A stretch of DNA of 16,704 nt, taken from assembly GCA_016205045.1 (NCBI GenBank), contig JACQJM010000231.1:1-16704 (forward strand), written 5' to 3'. Source of the stretch: Elusimicrobiota bacterium. GTDB taxonomy: Bacteria; Elusimicrobiota; Elusimicrobia; JACQJN01. The first letter of the stretch is position 1; each line of letters starts with the position of its first letter. The notes beneath the pieces are model-generated. The model saw only the letters and a program-made list of their open reading frames with translations. It did no database searches and was not told where the DNA came from. A program made the position numbers and the translations under genes. Shown in pieces: positions 1-6,093 of this stretch.

Positions 1-991
1 CCATATTTCTATACTGGTCCATCAAATTTTGCCAGGGGGTGTCATTTTTGGGAGTTCCGGGAGTAGGAGGTTCCACTGAACTTTGGTTGAGGTTAGGATC
101 ATTGGGCTTCATGCCGGGGCCATTGGCTATGCCCGCGCCACCCACGCCAATACCACCTGCTCCCCCGATCTGGGGACCCACATCGGAACCGATCATACGT
201 CCACCCTCAAACGCATAGGTGGTTCCCTGCTTGCCTCCCTCTGCGCTGGGCACCATGCTCGCTCCTAAGCTGGCCTTATTGGCGAATTTAGCCTGACCAA
301 ACGCCGAGCTTCCCTTCATGGAAACAGGAGGTCTGGCAGCGGAAGCAATTACCACGCCCGCCTTACCGGTTTGGTAAGACCCTGCGGAAGCCGTTTTCTG
401 AGTGGGTTTATAGACGGGTTGGAAAGGAGAGTTCATTCCTCCCGACATGCCCGCTCCTCCACCGCTCAATTTGGGCATAGTCATAGAAGCACTTTTAAAT
501 CCATCACTCTTAACCAAATTGGCTTTGGCTATCTGCGCAGCACGGGAGGGAGAGTCAGCCTGTTGGACTTGTTGCATGGCAGACCCTTCGCCGCCCCCTT
601 CTGAACCCGCCAAACCGGAAACCCCATCTTGCTTGGCCACTGTTTTGAAATACTCCAACGAAGCAGAACCTGTCCTGGACTGCTGAGCCACCTGAGCCGC
701 CCTTCCATCCCGGGCCTCCGCCACAGGTTCCCTCCCAGGTTCGTTTTGGAAAATGGCGGAAGAATAGGTCGGCGCGGAAGAAGGCCCTCCCATGTTCATC
801 ACCACGGTGATTCCTGCCGCGATGGCGGAACCGGTCACCACGATCCCCACAATACCGGCCTTCGTAGTCAAAAGAGAGCCCAATCCTCCGGCTCCACCGG
901 CTCCGGAAGATGCACCATTTCCTAGGCCATGGAACAAAGAACCTAGAAGTCCGCCCTTCTTATCTTCTTTTTTGTCGCTGTATTGGTTCAT
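1..991 (-). CDS. Gly/Ser/Ala-rich membrane-anchored protein, paralog A (C-terminus cut by window edge)
   Basis: Open for about 330 codons from the ATG at 991 to the window edge, so the C-terminus is missing. The start is supported by a strong Shine-Dalgarno (GGGAGG) six bases upstream. The product starts with a charged segment (MNQYSDKKEDKK). A Gly/Ala-rich stretch follows, then one hydrophobic helix at about residues 44-66 with a positive residue before it, suggesting a membrane anchor. The rest is low complexity, rich in Gly, Ser, Ala, Pro and Gln. It shares with the proteins at 1103-2050 and 2845-3927 the same architecture and short motifs such as PKLSGGGAG (compare PSLSGGGAG in paralog B), so I read the three as paralogs. 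It lies 111 bp downstream of paralog B with a REP-like hairpin between them. I do not recognise the family; a structural or surface role near the Tad-like genes is inference only. Confidence 0.72.
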   Translation of the reverse strand, partial: MNQYSDKKEDKKGGLLGSLFHGLGNGASSGAGGAGGLGSLLTTKAGIVGIVVTGSAIAAGITVVMNMGGPSSAPTYSSAIFQNEPGREPVAEARDGRAAQVAQQSRTGSASLEYFKTVAKQDGVSGLAGSEGGGEGSAMQQVQQADSPSRAAQIAKANLVKSDGFKSASMTMPKLSGGGAGMSGGMNSPFQPVYKPTQKTASAGSYQTGKAGVVIASAARPPVSMKGSSAFGQAKFANKASLGASMVPSAEGGKQGTTYAFEGGRMIGSDVGPQIGGAGGIGVGGAGIANGPGMKPNDPNLNQSSVEPPTPGTPKNDTPWQNLMDQYRNM

Positions 992-1026
992 AAAAAACCT
1001 CCCTCAAACTTCTCCCTCCTTGTCAC

Positions 1027-1081
1027 GCAAAAGTGCCTGGTAACTTCTTTTTCGGAGAAAAAAAGTACCAGGCACTTTTGC
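1027..1081. repeat. REP-like inverted repeat, GCCTGG family
   Basis: Two arms of about 24 bases (GCAAAAGTGCCTGGTAACTT and its near-complement ending AGTACCAGGCACTTTTGC) are separated by a few bases, giving a long, nearly perfect hairpin. The same core occurs about eleven times at 3938-4256. It sits between the stop of paralog B and the ribosome binding site of paralog A. It could act as a transcript-end or processing structure, but no clean run of T follows it on the minus strand. Confidence 0.8.
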
Positions 1082-1102
1082 TGAGGGGTCATAAATTTTC
1101 TC

Positions 1103-2050
1103 CTATCCTGTTGCTCCTTTAAATATGTGAGTGAGAAAAGCTTGGGCTAACATTTGTAAAATCGCCAGCCCCCAATTATTGGAATCTTTATTTGCATTGG
1201 GATCGGGAAGTGGGGGCGGAATGATCTTCTTCTTGCTTAAACTGGAATCATTCTTTTTCAAGTCGGCCACGGTCCCATCGTAGCTCAATCCCGCAGGACC
1301 GATAAAATTCTGTTGGCCCGTTTTCTGCAGAGCAGGATCCTGTTTCGTGGCTTCAAATCCCCGTGTGGCACCCGACTTTGCGGCATCGCCGGGAGTCATG
1401 ACCGCTTGTTGGCTCGCCCTTTCAGATGAGATAAGATTCGACATCGTGGCCGAACGGCCCGTGTCCAACGCAGGTTTTCCCATATTGGCTGCAAAAAGAG
1501 ATTTAGGATCGATCGCCGCTTCCCCCGCTCCCTTGCCAAAGAAAGGAGTATTGCCCCCTATCTTACCCATCGCGGTGGTTCCCGCGCCTCCCCCGCTTAA
1601 AGAAGGCATGGCGCTCAGCTTGGGACGAGAAACCGGGTTGGATACATCCATATAGGAGGGGGCTTTAGAACCGGTAGTTCCCGAAGCCGTGGCTGAGGCA
1701 TTGGAAGATGCCGATTTTTCGGAATTCAAATCTTCCTCGGAGAAGTAGATTCCTTCCTTTTTGCCTGAGTACAACGCGGAAGAAGATCCATCGGGAGCGG
1801 TAGCAGGATTGTCTATCATCTCTCCCGTGAGAGGAGATCCCGGGGCTCCCACCTCAGGGCTCAAGCCCAACGTATTTAAATTCACGGCTCTGCTCTTGGA
1901 TCTATGCGGCACAGCGACAGAACTGTCTGTGGAAGATTTTTGCAGAAGAGGAAGAGACATCCATCCCACCATGGCAATGACCACCAGGATGCCTATCCAG
2001 GCGTAGCGACTCAGGTCGTTTTTCTTTTTAGGACCAACGATTTTAGGCAT
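1103..2050 (-). CDS. Gly/Ser/Ala-rich membrane-anchored protein, paralog B
   Basis: A protein of about 315 residues. The frame stays open to an ATG at 2089, but that start and the next residues (MMRNSKTHLS) are translation of a short ATGAG-type repeat. I prefer the ATG at 2050 (MPKIVGPKKK), which has GGGG about seven bases upstream and begins a basic leader followed by a hydrophobic helix at about residues 18-36 (WIGILVVIAMVGWMSLP). The remainder is low complexity (Ser, Ala, Gly, Pro, Lys). Motifs such as PSLSGGGAG and GATRGFE have counterparts in paralogs A and C (TARGFD in C), in the same order. A promoter-like TTGACA-17-TACACT lies upstream. Family unrecognised. The topology suggests one membrane anchor with a long disordered extracytoplasmic domain. 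It follows the toxin-antitoxin pair, which looks like an insertion between paralogs B and C. Confidence 0.75.
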   Translation of the reverse strand: MPKIVGPKKKNDLSRYAWIGILVVIAMVGWMSLPLLQKSSTDSSVAVPHRSKSRAVNLNTLGLSPEVGAPGSPLTGEMIDNPATAPDGSSSALYSGKKEGIYFSEEDLNSEKSASSNASATASGTTGSKAPSYMDVSNPVSRPKLSAMPSLSGGGAGTTAMGKIGGNTPFFGKGAGEAAIDPKSLFAANMGKPALDTGRSATMSNLISSERASQQAVMTPGDAAKSGATRGFEATKQDPALQKTGQQNFIGPAGLSYDGTVADLKKNDSSLSKKKIIPPPLPDPNANKDSNNWGLAILQMLAQAFLTHIFKGATG

Positions 2051-2062
2051 AAACCCCAAACT

Positions 2063-2110
2063 GAGATGAGTTTTTGAGTTTCTCATCACTCATATCTCAT
2101 CCCTCATCCC
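2063..2110. repeat. Short ATGAG-type heptamer repeat at a gene start
   Basis: On the minus strand, tandem units of ATGAGNN (GGGATGA, GATATGA, GTGATGA) are followed after eleven bases by a short opposite arm (CTCATCTC). It is the smallest member of the family seen at 6590-7020, 10333-10423 and 12341-12420. It provides the upstream in-frame ATG codons of paralog B, so it may have altered or displaced the native 5' end of that gene. Confidence 0.65.
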
Positions 2111-2138
2111 TAACTTCAGACGGAATACCGTCTTTAAA

Positions 2139-2167
2139 AGTGTAAATCCAAATCCTAACCTTGTCAA
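2139..2167 (-). promoter_or_regulatory. Predicted sigma70-type promoter for paralog B
   Basis: On the minus strand TTGACA (2162-2167) is followed by a 17-base spacer and TACACT (2139-2144). It lies between the toxin gene end and the start of paralog B. The same -10 hexamer and spacing occur upstream of paralog C, which supports the call. No experimental evidence. Confidence 0.55.
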
Positions 2168-2220
2168 GGGTCCTGCGGATAACGATTGGGTGAAGAAACG
2201 GTTAAGAAATGATGAAGGAA

Positions 2221-2556
2221 TTAAAGATCTAGGTGGAGTCGCATGGCCTTATCCATCTCAACCATGACTTCCTTGGGCAGGAGTCCAATCCATTGTCCCA
2301 ATCTCTGCTTGTCAATGGTTCGGATTTGGTTGGCTTTCACCTTGCTGGGCTCTTTATTCCCATAGACTCCCGACTTTAACAACACCTCAAAAGGATATAC
2401 TTTATCCACGGAAGTGGATAAAGGCAGAACCGTGACCGTTTGGGCATGAATATTGTTGAGGTCATTGGAAACTACTACGGCAGGCCGAGTTTTCTTAATT
2501 TCGGAACCCACCGTGGGATCTAGATTTACCCAATAAATCTCCCCACGTTTAATCAA
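2221..2556 (-). CDS. mazF: MazF/PemK-family mRNA interferase toxin
   Basis: A 111-residue protein, the normal length for MazF-type toxins. It starts with the hallmark segment KRGEIYWVNLDPTVGSE. The conserved TRPAVVVSND loop contains Arg24, Ser47/Thr48 lie in the next strand, and the NQIRTIDKQRL motif is as in Bacillus EndoA/MazF. Members of this family cut single-stranded mRNA at short motifs; in Bacillus an Arg and a Thr at about these positions are needed, so the active site looks intact. The start is a TTG that overlaps the antitoxin stop (TTGA), with GGAGA upstream in the antitoxin 3' end, so the two are translationally coupled. It lies between paralogs B and C with its own promoter and reads as an independent stability module. 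The function call is firm; the cleavage site cannot be read from sequence. Confidence 0.93.
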   Translation of the reverse strand: MIKRGEIYWVNLDPTVGSEIKKTRPAVVVSNDLNNIHAQTVTVLPLSTSVDKVYPFEVLLKSGVYGNKEPSKVKANQIRTIDKQRLGQWIGLLPKEVMVEMDKAMRLHLDL

Positions 2557-2777
2557 AGAGAATCTCCAGAGACGCTATCCCAATCTTTTAATAAACCAGC
2601 CTCTTCCCGAGAAACTTCTCTATAAGCCTGGGCCAACTCTTGCTCCTTAAGATTCTTTTCCTCGAGATCTAGTTTTTCTCGAACTGCCTCCGCAATGAAA
2701 GCACTTTTGTTGGATTTAGCCTTGAGTCGAGCTGCGTCCTTTTTAGGAATAGTGATATTCAGTCTCTGTGTATTCAT
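2553..2777 (-). CDS. Ribbon-helix-helix antitoxin of the MazF pair
   Basis: A 74-residue protein. An N-terminal beta strand (QRLNITIPKKDAARLKAK) and a helix-turn-helix segment (KSAFIAEAVREKL, about residues 25-37) match the MazE/CopG/ParD ribbon-helix-helix fold that binds operator DNA as a dimer. The acidic, helical C-terminus (EEKNLKEQELAQAYREVSREE, then KDWDSVSGDSL) is the type of segment that wraps and neutralises the toxin. It is the first gene of the pair, and its stop overlaps the toxin start by two bases. Immediately upstream lie a consensus promoter and two overlapping palindromes, as expected for an autorepressed toxin-antitoxin operon. The exact antitoxin subfamily cannot be fixed by eye. 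Confidence 0.88.
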   Translation of the reverse strand: MNTQRLNITIPKKDAARLKAKSNKSAFIAEAVREKLDLEEKNLKEQELAQAYREVSREEAGLLKDWDSVSGDSL

Positions 2778-2789
2778 ATGCTCACTTAA

Positions 2790-2820
2790 TGTGTATTATA
2801 ATACACAAAATATATTTTGT
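2790..2820. promoter_or_regulatory. Two overlapping perfect palindromes, probable antitoxin operators
   Basis: The first palindrome (2790-2807) is TGTGTATTATAATACACA, 18 bases and perfectly symmetric, and it contains the -10 hexamer. The second (2805-2820) is ACAAAATATATTTTGT, 16 bases and perfectly symmetric, filling the spacer up to the -35. They share three bases. This is what antitoxin-mediated autorepression would need; binding itself is inferred. Confidence 0.75.
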
Positions 2821-2823
2821 CAA
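2795..2823 (-). promoter_or_regulatory. Consensus sigma70-type promoter of the toxin-antitoxin operon
   Basis: On the minus strand TTGACA (2818-2823), exactly 17 bases, then TATAAT (2795-2800). Both hexamers match the consensus perfectly. It lies 18 bases upstream of the antitoxin ATG at 2777, so the 5' leader is very short. Confidence 0.85.
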
Positions 2824-2844
2824 GGGGTCCCAGGGTTTTATTTA

Positions 2845-3927
2845 CTAGCAAGTTTCCCCTCGATCGTGTCCACATATGATAGTACCAGGATCTATGCCCC
2901 CACCAGGAAGAGGAGAATCTATGAACCCAGGATCCGTTTTAGGAGCGGTGTCCGGTATCTTTGGGGTACCTCCTCCTCCCAGATAACTGCTCAGCCAGTC
3001 GCCGAAAGGACCCATCAAGGACCCCATAAATCCATCCATGGAATCCGTGGTTTTATCCGCCGCAGCTTCAGCGGCTGCCTTCAAAGCTTGGGCCACTGGG
3101 TCTACGGCATTGGGATCCACCTGAGGAGCCTGAACGTCCGGGATTTTTAGGCTTTTGGCTCGGCTCAAGCTTCCCATATCGTCCCTTAAAAAGCCTGGGA
3201 TACTGTTGGGATTCATTACGTCCAACGACCGAGCTTTGCCGTAATCCAACCCCGTCCGCCCGGCCGGATTTTGATCGAATCCCCGCGCGGTCCAGTTTTG
3301 GGCAGAATCTAGAGAGGCCTGTTTGGCCCCCGCAAAACTTAATTTGCGGGCATTTTTTAGGGCGTCCATGGCCCGAGACACAAGGCCCCCTGAGGCAGTT
3401 CCAAACCGACCTCCTGTCTTATTGAAGGACAAACCTCCCATGTCTATTTTTTGAAAAGCAGTGTTGGAGTTTCCACCCGAAGAAAGTCCGGAAGATCGGG
3501 ATTGGAGCTTGGGCTTGAGAATAGAATGGAAATCCCCTGGAATCCCGCTCCCGCCAGCCGCAAAATCCTTGTTTTTTCCTGCCGCAGACTGATCTTTGGG
3601 GTGGGTTGCAGAATCTTGTGTCGCCCCTGTTGCGCCACTCCCTGGAGATTGAGCCCGTCGCGCCAGATCAGGATGCAGTCCCGAAGAAGGCTGAGAAGGC
3701 TCCTTTTCGGCGGGGGTGACCTCTTCCCCCTCTTGCCCTAAAGGATTTTTTCCTAGGGGAACATTCACCGTGGAACTTAAACTTTGATCAGGACCTCCCC
3801 CCGCAAGCCGCTCCACGGAACCTTTCATCAAGGGCAGTAAAATGAGGGCGGCCAGGAGGAGGAATGCGAGAGGAAACAGAAGCTGAATGAGAGGGAAAAC
3901 AGATTTTTCGCGACGTTCTTGCTTCAT
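2845..3927 (-). CDS. Gly/Ser/Ala-rich membrane-anchored protein, paralog C
   Basis: A protein of about 360 residues. The frame is open to an ATG at 4002, but the first 25 codons from there are translation of GCCTGG-type repeats. The ATG at 3927 (MKQERREKSVFPL) starts a typical basic leader followed by a hydrophobic helix at about residues 10-34 (FPLIQLLFPLAFLLLAALILLPL). The rest is low complexity, rich in Gly, Ser, Ala, Pro, Asp and Lys. It shares the anchor-plus-disordered-tail design and motifs such as SGLSSGG and TARGFDQNPAG with paralogs A and B. No good Shine-Dalgarno precedes 3927, perhaps because a repeat was inserted there. A promoter-like TTGATA-17-TACACT lies about 100 bp upstream. 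Family unrecognised. Confidence 0.75.
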   Translation of the reverse strand: MKQERREKSVFPLIQLLFPLAFLLLAALILLPLMKGSVERLAGGGPDQSLSSTVNVPLGKNPLGQEGEEVTPAEKEPSQPSSGLHPDLARRAQSPGSGATGATQDSATHPKDQSAAGKNKDFAAGGSGIPGDFHSILKPKLQSRSSGLSSGGNSNTAFQKIDMGGLSFNKTGGRFGTASGGLVSRAMDALKNARKLSFAGAKQASLDSAQNWTARGFDQNPAGRTGLDYGKARSLDVMNPNSIPGFLRDDMGSLSRAKSLKIPDVQAPQVDPNAVDPVAQALKAAAEAAADKTTDSMDGFMGSLMGPFGDWLSSYLGGGGTPKIPDTAPKTDPGFIDSPLPGGGIDPGTIICGHDRGETC

Positions 3928-3937
3928 GATAGCAGTG

Positions 3938-4256
3938 GGCCTGGTACTTTGCAAGATGAGCCTGGTACTTTTTCCCCTTCGGTGAAAGAAGTTACCAGGC
4001 ACATTTGCTACATAGGCATAGGAATAGTGTAACCCTGATCCTGTTAAATATCAAGGCAAAAATGCAAAAGGAGCCTGGTACTCAAAATAGAGCCTGGCAC
4101 TTATTTTGGCAAGCAAAATAAGAAGCCAGGCACATTTTGGCAAAAAGAGCCTGGTACTTTTTTCCCTTGGAAAACAAGTAACCAGGCACTTTTTCCAGGC
4201 ACATTTTGAGGAAAACGACAGGCACTTTTGCCCAAGAAGCCAGGCACATTTGCTAT
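3938..4256. repeat. Cluster of REP-like GCCTGG/CCAGGC repeats
   Basis: About eleven copies of a core GCCTGG(T/C)AC followed by a T-rich tail, in both orientations. They start near 3940, 3959, 3990, 4072, 4091, 4122, 4148, 4179, 4194, 4217 and 4239. Several are paired head-to-head into hairpins: 3957-3998, 4089-4131 (GCCTGGCACTTATTTTG against CAAAATAAGAAGCCAGGC) and 4148-4190. The layout resembles BIME-type clusters of REP elements. REP elements are often mobilised by Y1 (RAYT) transposases, but no such gene is in this window. Confidence 0.85.
4026..4054 (-). promoter_or_regulatory. Predicted sigma70-type promoter for paralog C
   Basis: On the minus strand TTGATA (4049-4054), a 17-base spacer, then TACACT (4026-4031). 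The -10 hexamer and spacing are the same as in the predicted promoter of paralog B. It sits in the only non-repeat part of the gap, about 100 bp upstream of the start at 3927. Confidence 0.5.
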
Positions 4257-4286
4257 AAACTTGACCCTCACCTGACTTACAGTCAT

Positions 4287-4307
4287 CCTCTCCCTTGAAG
4301 GGAGAGG
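4287..4307. terminator. Stem-loop just after the ftsH-like gene (terminator or REP-like)
   Basis: CCTCTCCC and GGGAGAGG pair perfectly (8 bp) around a five-base loop, 18 bases past the ftsH-like stop. There is no T run after it on the minus strand, so an intrinsic terminator is uncertain. The same CCCTCTCCC motif recurs at 6037-6060, which suggests a small dispersed hairpin family. Confidence 0.45.
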
Positions 4308-4325
4308 AAAGTGATGAGGGTAAAA

Positions 4326-6002
4326 TTAAGAGGAACCGGGGGGCAGCTGGGATAGACTCAAATCCGTGATAGGGCCTTCGGGAGGATGAAGCAGGCGGGG
4401 AGGCTGCCGGCCGGCCGCCGTAAATATACTAACAATCTCATCGTAATCCAATTCTTCCTTGGAGATGAGCTCCTTGGCAAACAGTTCCACCAAAGTCCAC
4501 TCCGACTTGAGAATATCCTCCACTTCTTTGAGGCAGATTTTTAAGATCTCCTGGGTTTCTAAATTCAGTTTTTCCTTTAAGGACTCCGAAATCTGCTCCT
4601 TGGGAATGGCAGCAAAGTTCCCCACATAGCCGTTGGTTCCCATCCCAAAACGCCACACCATGGTATGGGCTTTATTCATGGCCACCGTGAAATCCGCACT
4701 GACCCCATCGGAGGTGACGTTGTACTTGAGCTTCTCCGCCACATACCCCGCCAGGTACACCTTAATATCACCCAGCATGGCGTTGCGGTCGGCGGTAAAC
4801 AGTTCTTCGCGGGGAATGGGGTGAACCACCCCCAACGCTCCACCCCTCTGGATGATGGAGGCCTTGAACACATCGTCGGTGGGATGGTGAAGATACAGCA
4901 CAATGAGATGTCCCGCCTCATGATACGCCGTGGCTTCTTTTTCGTGGTCGGTCATGTTCAGGCGATGGGCCACTCCCAGCTCGATCCTCTCGATGGCAGA
5001 GGAGATTTCCTTGTACCCCACCACATCCTTCTTGTTGCGCGTGGCGATAAGGGCGGCTTCTTTAATGATGTTTTCGATATCGGCAGGAGTTTTGTAAACC
5101 GCTTTTCTAGCCAACCGACCCACCTCCATCTGAGGATCATACTGCACTTTCTTGATGTAGTAATCAAAAATTTTCTGCCTCTCCTCCAAATTAGGCCGCC
5201 CCACATAAATTTTACGGTCGAACCGACCCGGCCTAAGGAGCGCCGCATCCAACACATCCTCCGCCGCGTTGGTGGCCCCGATCACCACCACGTGATCATC
5301 CCCCTCCACAAGGCCGTCCATCTCCACAAGAAGTTGATTGAGGGTGCTGTTTCCCTCGGAGCTTCCCCCGAAAGCATCATAAAAAACGCGCGTGCGTCCC
5401 ACCACATCCAACTCATCGATGAAGATGATGGCTGCTCCGTAGGCGCGCGAGTACTGGCGGGCTTGCTTAAACAGTTTGCGCACACGAGCCGCTCCCACCC
5501 CCACGAATATCTCCACAAACTCGGAACCCGCCACGGTCAAGAAGGGAATTCTGGCTTCGGTGGCTATGGCTTTGGCCAGCATGGTTTTGCCGCAACCCGG
5601 GGGTCCCACCATCAAGACTCCCCTCAAAATCTTTCCTCCGATTTTCTTAAGGCGGGTTCTATCCTTGAGAAGCGACACCACCTCCGTAGCTTCCCGCTTG
5701 GCTTCGGTCAACCCAATCACATCCGAAAATCGGACATCCACCAACTCGGCCTTCAGTTTGGCTTTCTTAAAACGGGTGAAGCCGCCATTTTGCATCAGCC
5801 ACAGAAATCCCACGAAAATAGCGGTGTTGAGAATCCCCCATGGCAAAGACCCTATGTTGATGCCGACGATGTACTTGCGGGTGGCCTCATCCATGCCGGC
5901 CATGTACCAGATAGGCAGGACGAAAGCGACCGTGATGCCCACCACCATCACGATCCAGATCCAGTTTCTCTGCCAGAAAAGTCTTAATTTTGCCAACAAC
6001 AT
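4326..6002 (-). CDS. FtsH-like membrane AAA+ zinc metalloprotease with reduced extracytoplasmic loop
   Basis: 558 residues from the ATG at 6002, which has GAGAGGA upstream; the in-frame ATG at 6047 would add 15 residues read from a CCCTC-type repeat. Two membrane helices lie at about residues 14-36 and 52-70. The AAA+ module has Walker A GPPGCGKT (133-140), pore motif FVEIFVGVGA (162-171), Walker B IIFIDELD (192-199) and second region of homology with Arg257/Arg260 (LLRPGRFDR). The protease domain has HEAGH (361-365) and a later SADF Asp in the place of the third zinc ligand. All catalytic parts are present, so it should be an ATP-driven membrane protease. The loop between the two helices is only about 15 residues, against roughly 70 in classical FtsH. 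It follows the TadE-like gene and may serve quality control of that system (inference). It may be a specialised paralog rather than the housekeeping FtsH. Confidence 0.92.
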   Translation of the reverse strand: MLLAKLRLFWQRNWIWIVMVVGITVAFVLPIWYMAGMDEATRKYIVGINIGSLPWGILNTAIFVGFLWLMQNGGFTRFKKAKLKAELVDVRFSDVIGLTEAKREATEVVSLLKDRTRLKKIGGKILRGVLMVGPPGCGKTMLAKAIATEARIPFLTVAGSEFVEIFVGVGAARVRKLFKQARQYSRAYGAAIIFIDELDVVGRTRVFYDAFGGSSEGNSTLNQLLVEMDGLVEGDDHVVVIGATNAAEDVLDAALLRPGRFDRKIYVGRPNLEERQKIFDYYIKKVQYDPQMEVGRLARKAVYKTPADIENIIKEAALIATRNKKDVVGYKEISSAIERIELGVAHRLNMTDHEKEATAYHEAGHLIVLYLHHPTDDVFKASIIQRGGALGVVHPIPREELFTADRNAMLGDIKVYLAGYVAEKLKYNVTSDGVSADFTVAMNKAHTMVWRFGMGTNGYVGNFAAIPKEQISESLKEKLNLETQEILKICLKEVEDILKSEWTLVELFAKELISKEELDYDEIVSIFTAAGRQPPRLLHPPEGPITDLSLSQLPPGSS

Positions 6003-6036
6003 ATTTGATGTCCTCTCAGAACTTCCCCTCACCCCA

Positions 6037-6060
6037 CCCTCTCCCACACAGGGGAGAGGG
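6037..6060. repeat. REP-like hairpin, CCCTCTCCC family
   Basis: CCCTCTCCC and GGGAGAGGG pair perfectly (9 bp) around a six-base loop, preceded by CCCTCACCCCA. It lies in the 91-bp gap between the TadE-like gene and the ftsH-like gene. A related CCCTCACCC...CCCTCTC sequence begins again at the right window edge (16662 onward). No T run follows it on the minus strand. Confidence 0.7.
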
Positions 6061-6093
6061 AGTTGGAAATTCTACTCTCATTTCACTATACTA

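Larger units (their letters stand above)
3928..4325. other. Gene-free stretch between ftsH-like gene and paralog C
   Basis: About 400 bp without a credible gene. It holds a cluster of REP-like repeats (3938-4256), a promoter-like sequence for paralog C (4026-4054), and a stem-loop next to the ftsH-like stop (4287-4307). A short frame at 4101-4286 is only repeated translation of the repeat (recurring NVPGF-like peptides) and is not a gene. Confidence 0.8.

Noticed and set aside
83..1043. Several short plus-strand frames over the left end
   Set aside because: They overlap paralog A on the other strand, which has a strong ribosome binding site, a membrane helix and paralogs.
2118..2133. AGACGG/CCGTCT hairpin as a terminator for the toxin gene
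   Set aside because: The stem is only 6 bp and no T run follows on the minus strand. It also lies just downstream of the predicted paralog B promoter.
1027..4256. CRISPR array
   Set aside because: The repeated units are short, degenerate, in both orientations and unevenly spaced, and there are no cas genes. They fit REP-like elements.
4101..4286. 61-residue minus-strand frame in the repeat cluster
   Set aside because: The peptide is a repeated NVPGF-like string made by the GCCTGG repeats.
4665..5987. 440-residue open frame on the plus strand
   Set aside because: It lies entirely antisense to the ftsH-like gene, whose motifs are unmistakable. The peptide is His/Arg-rich with no recognisable domain, a shadow of codon bias.
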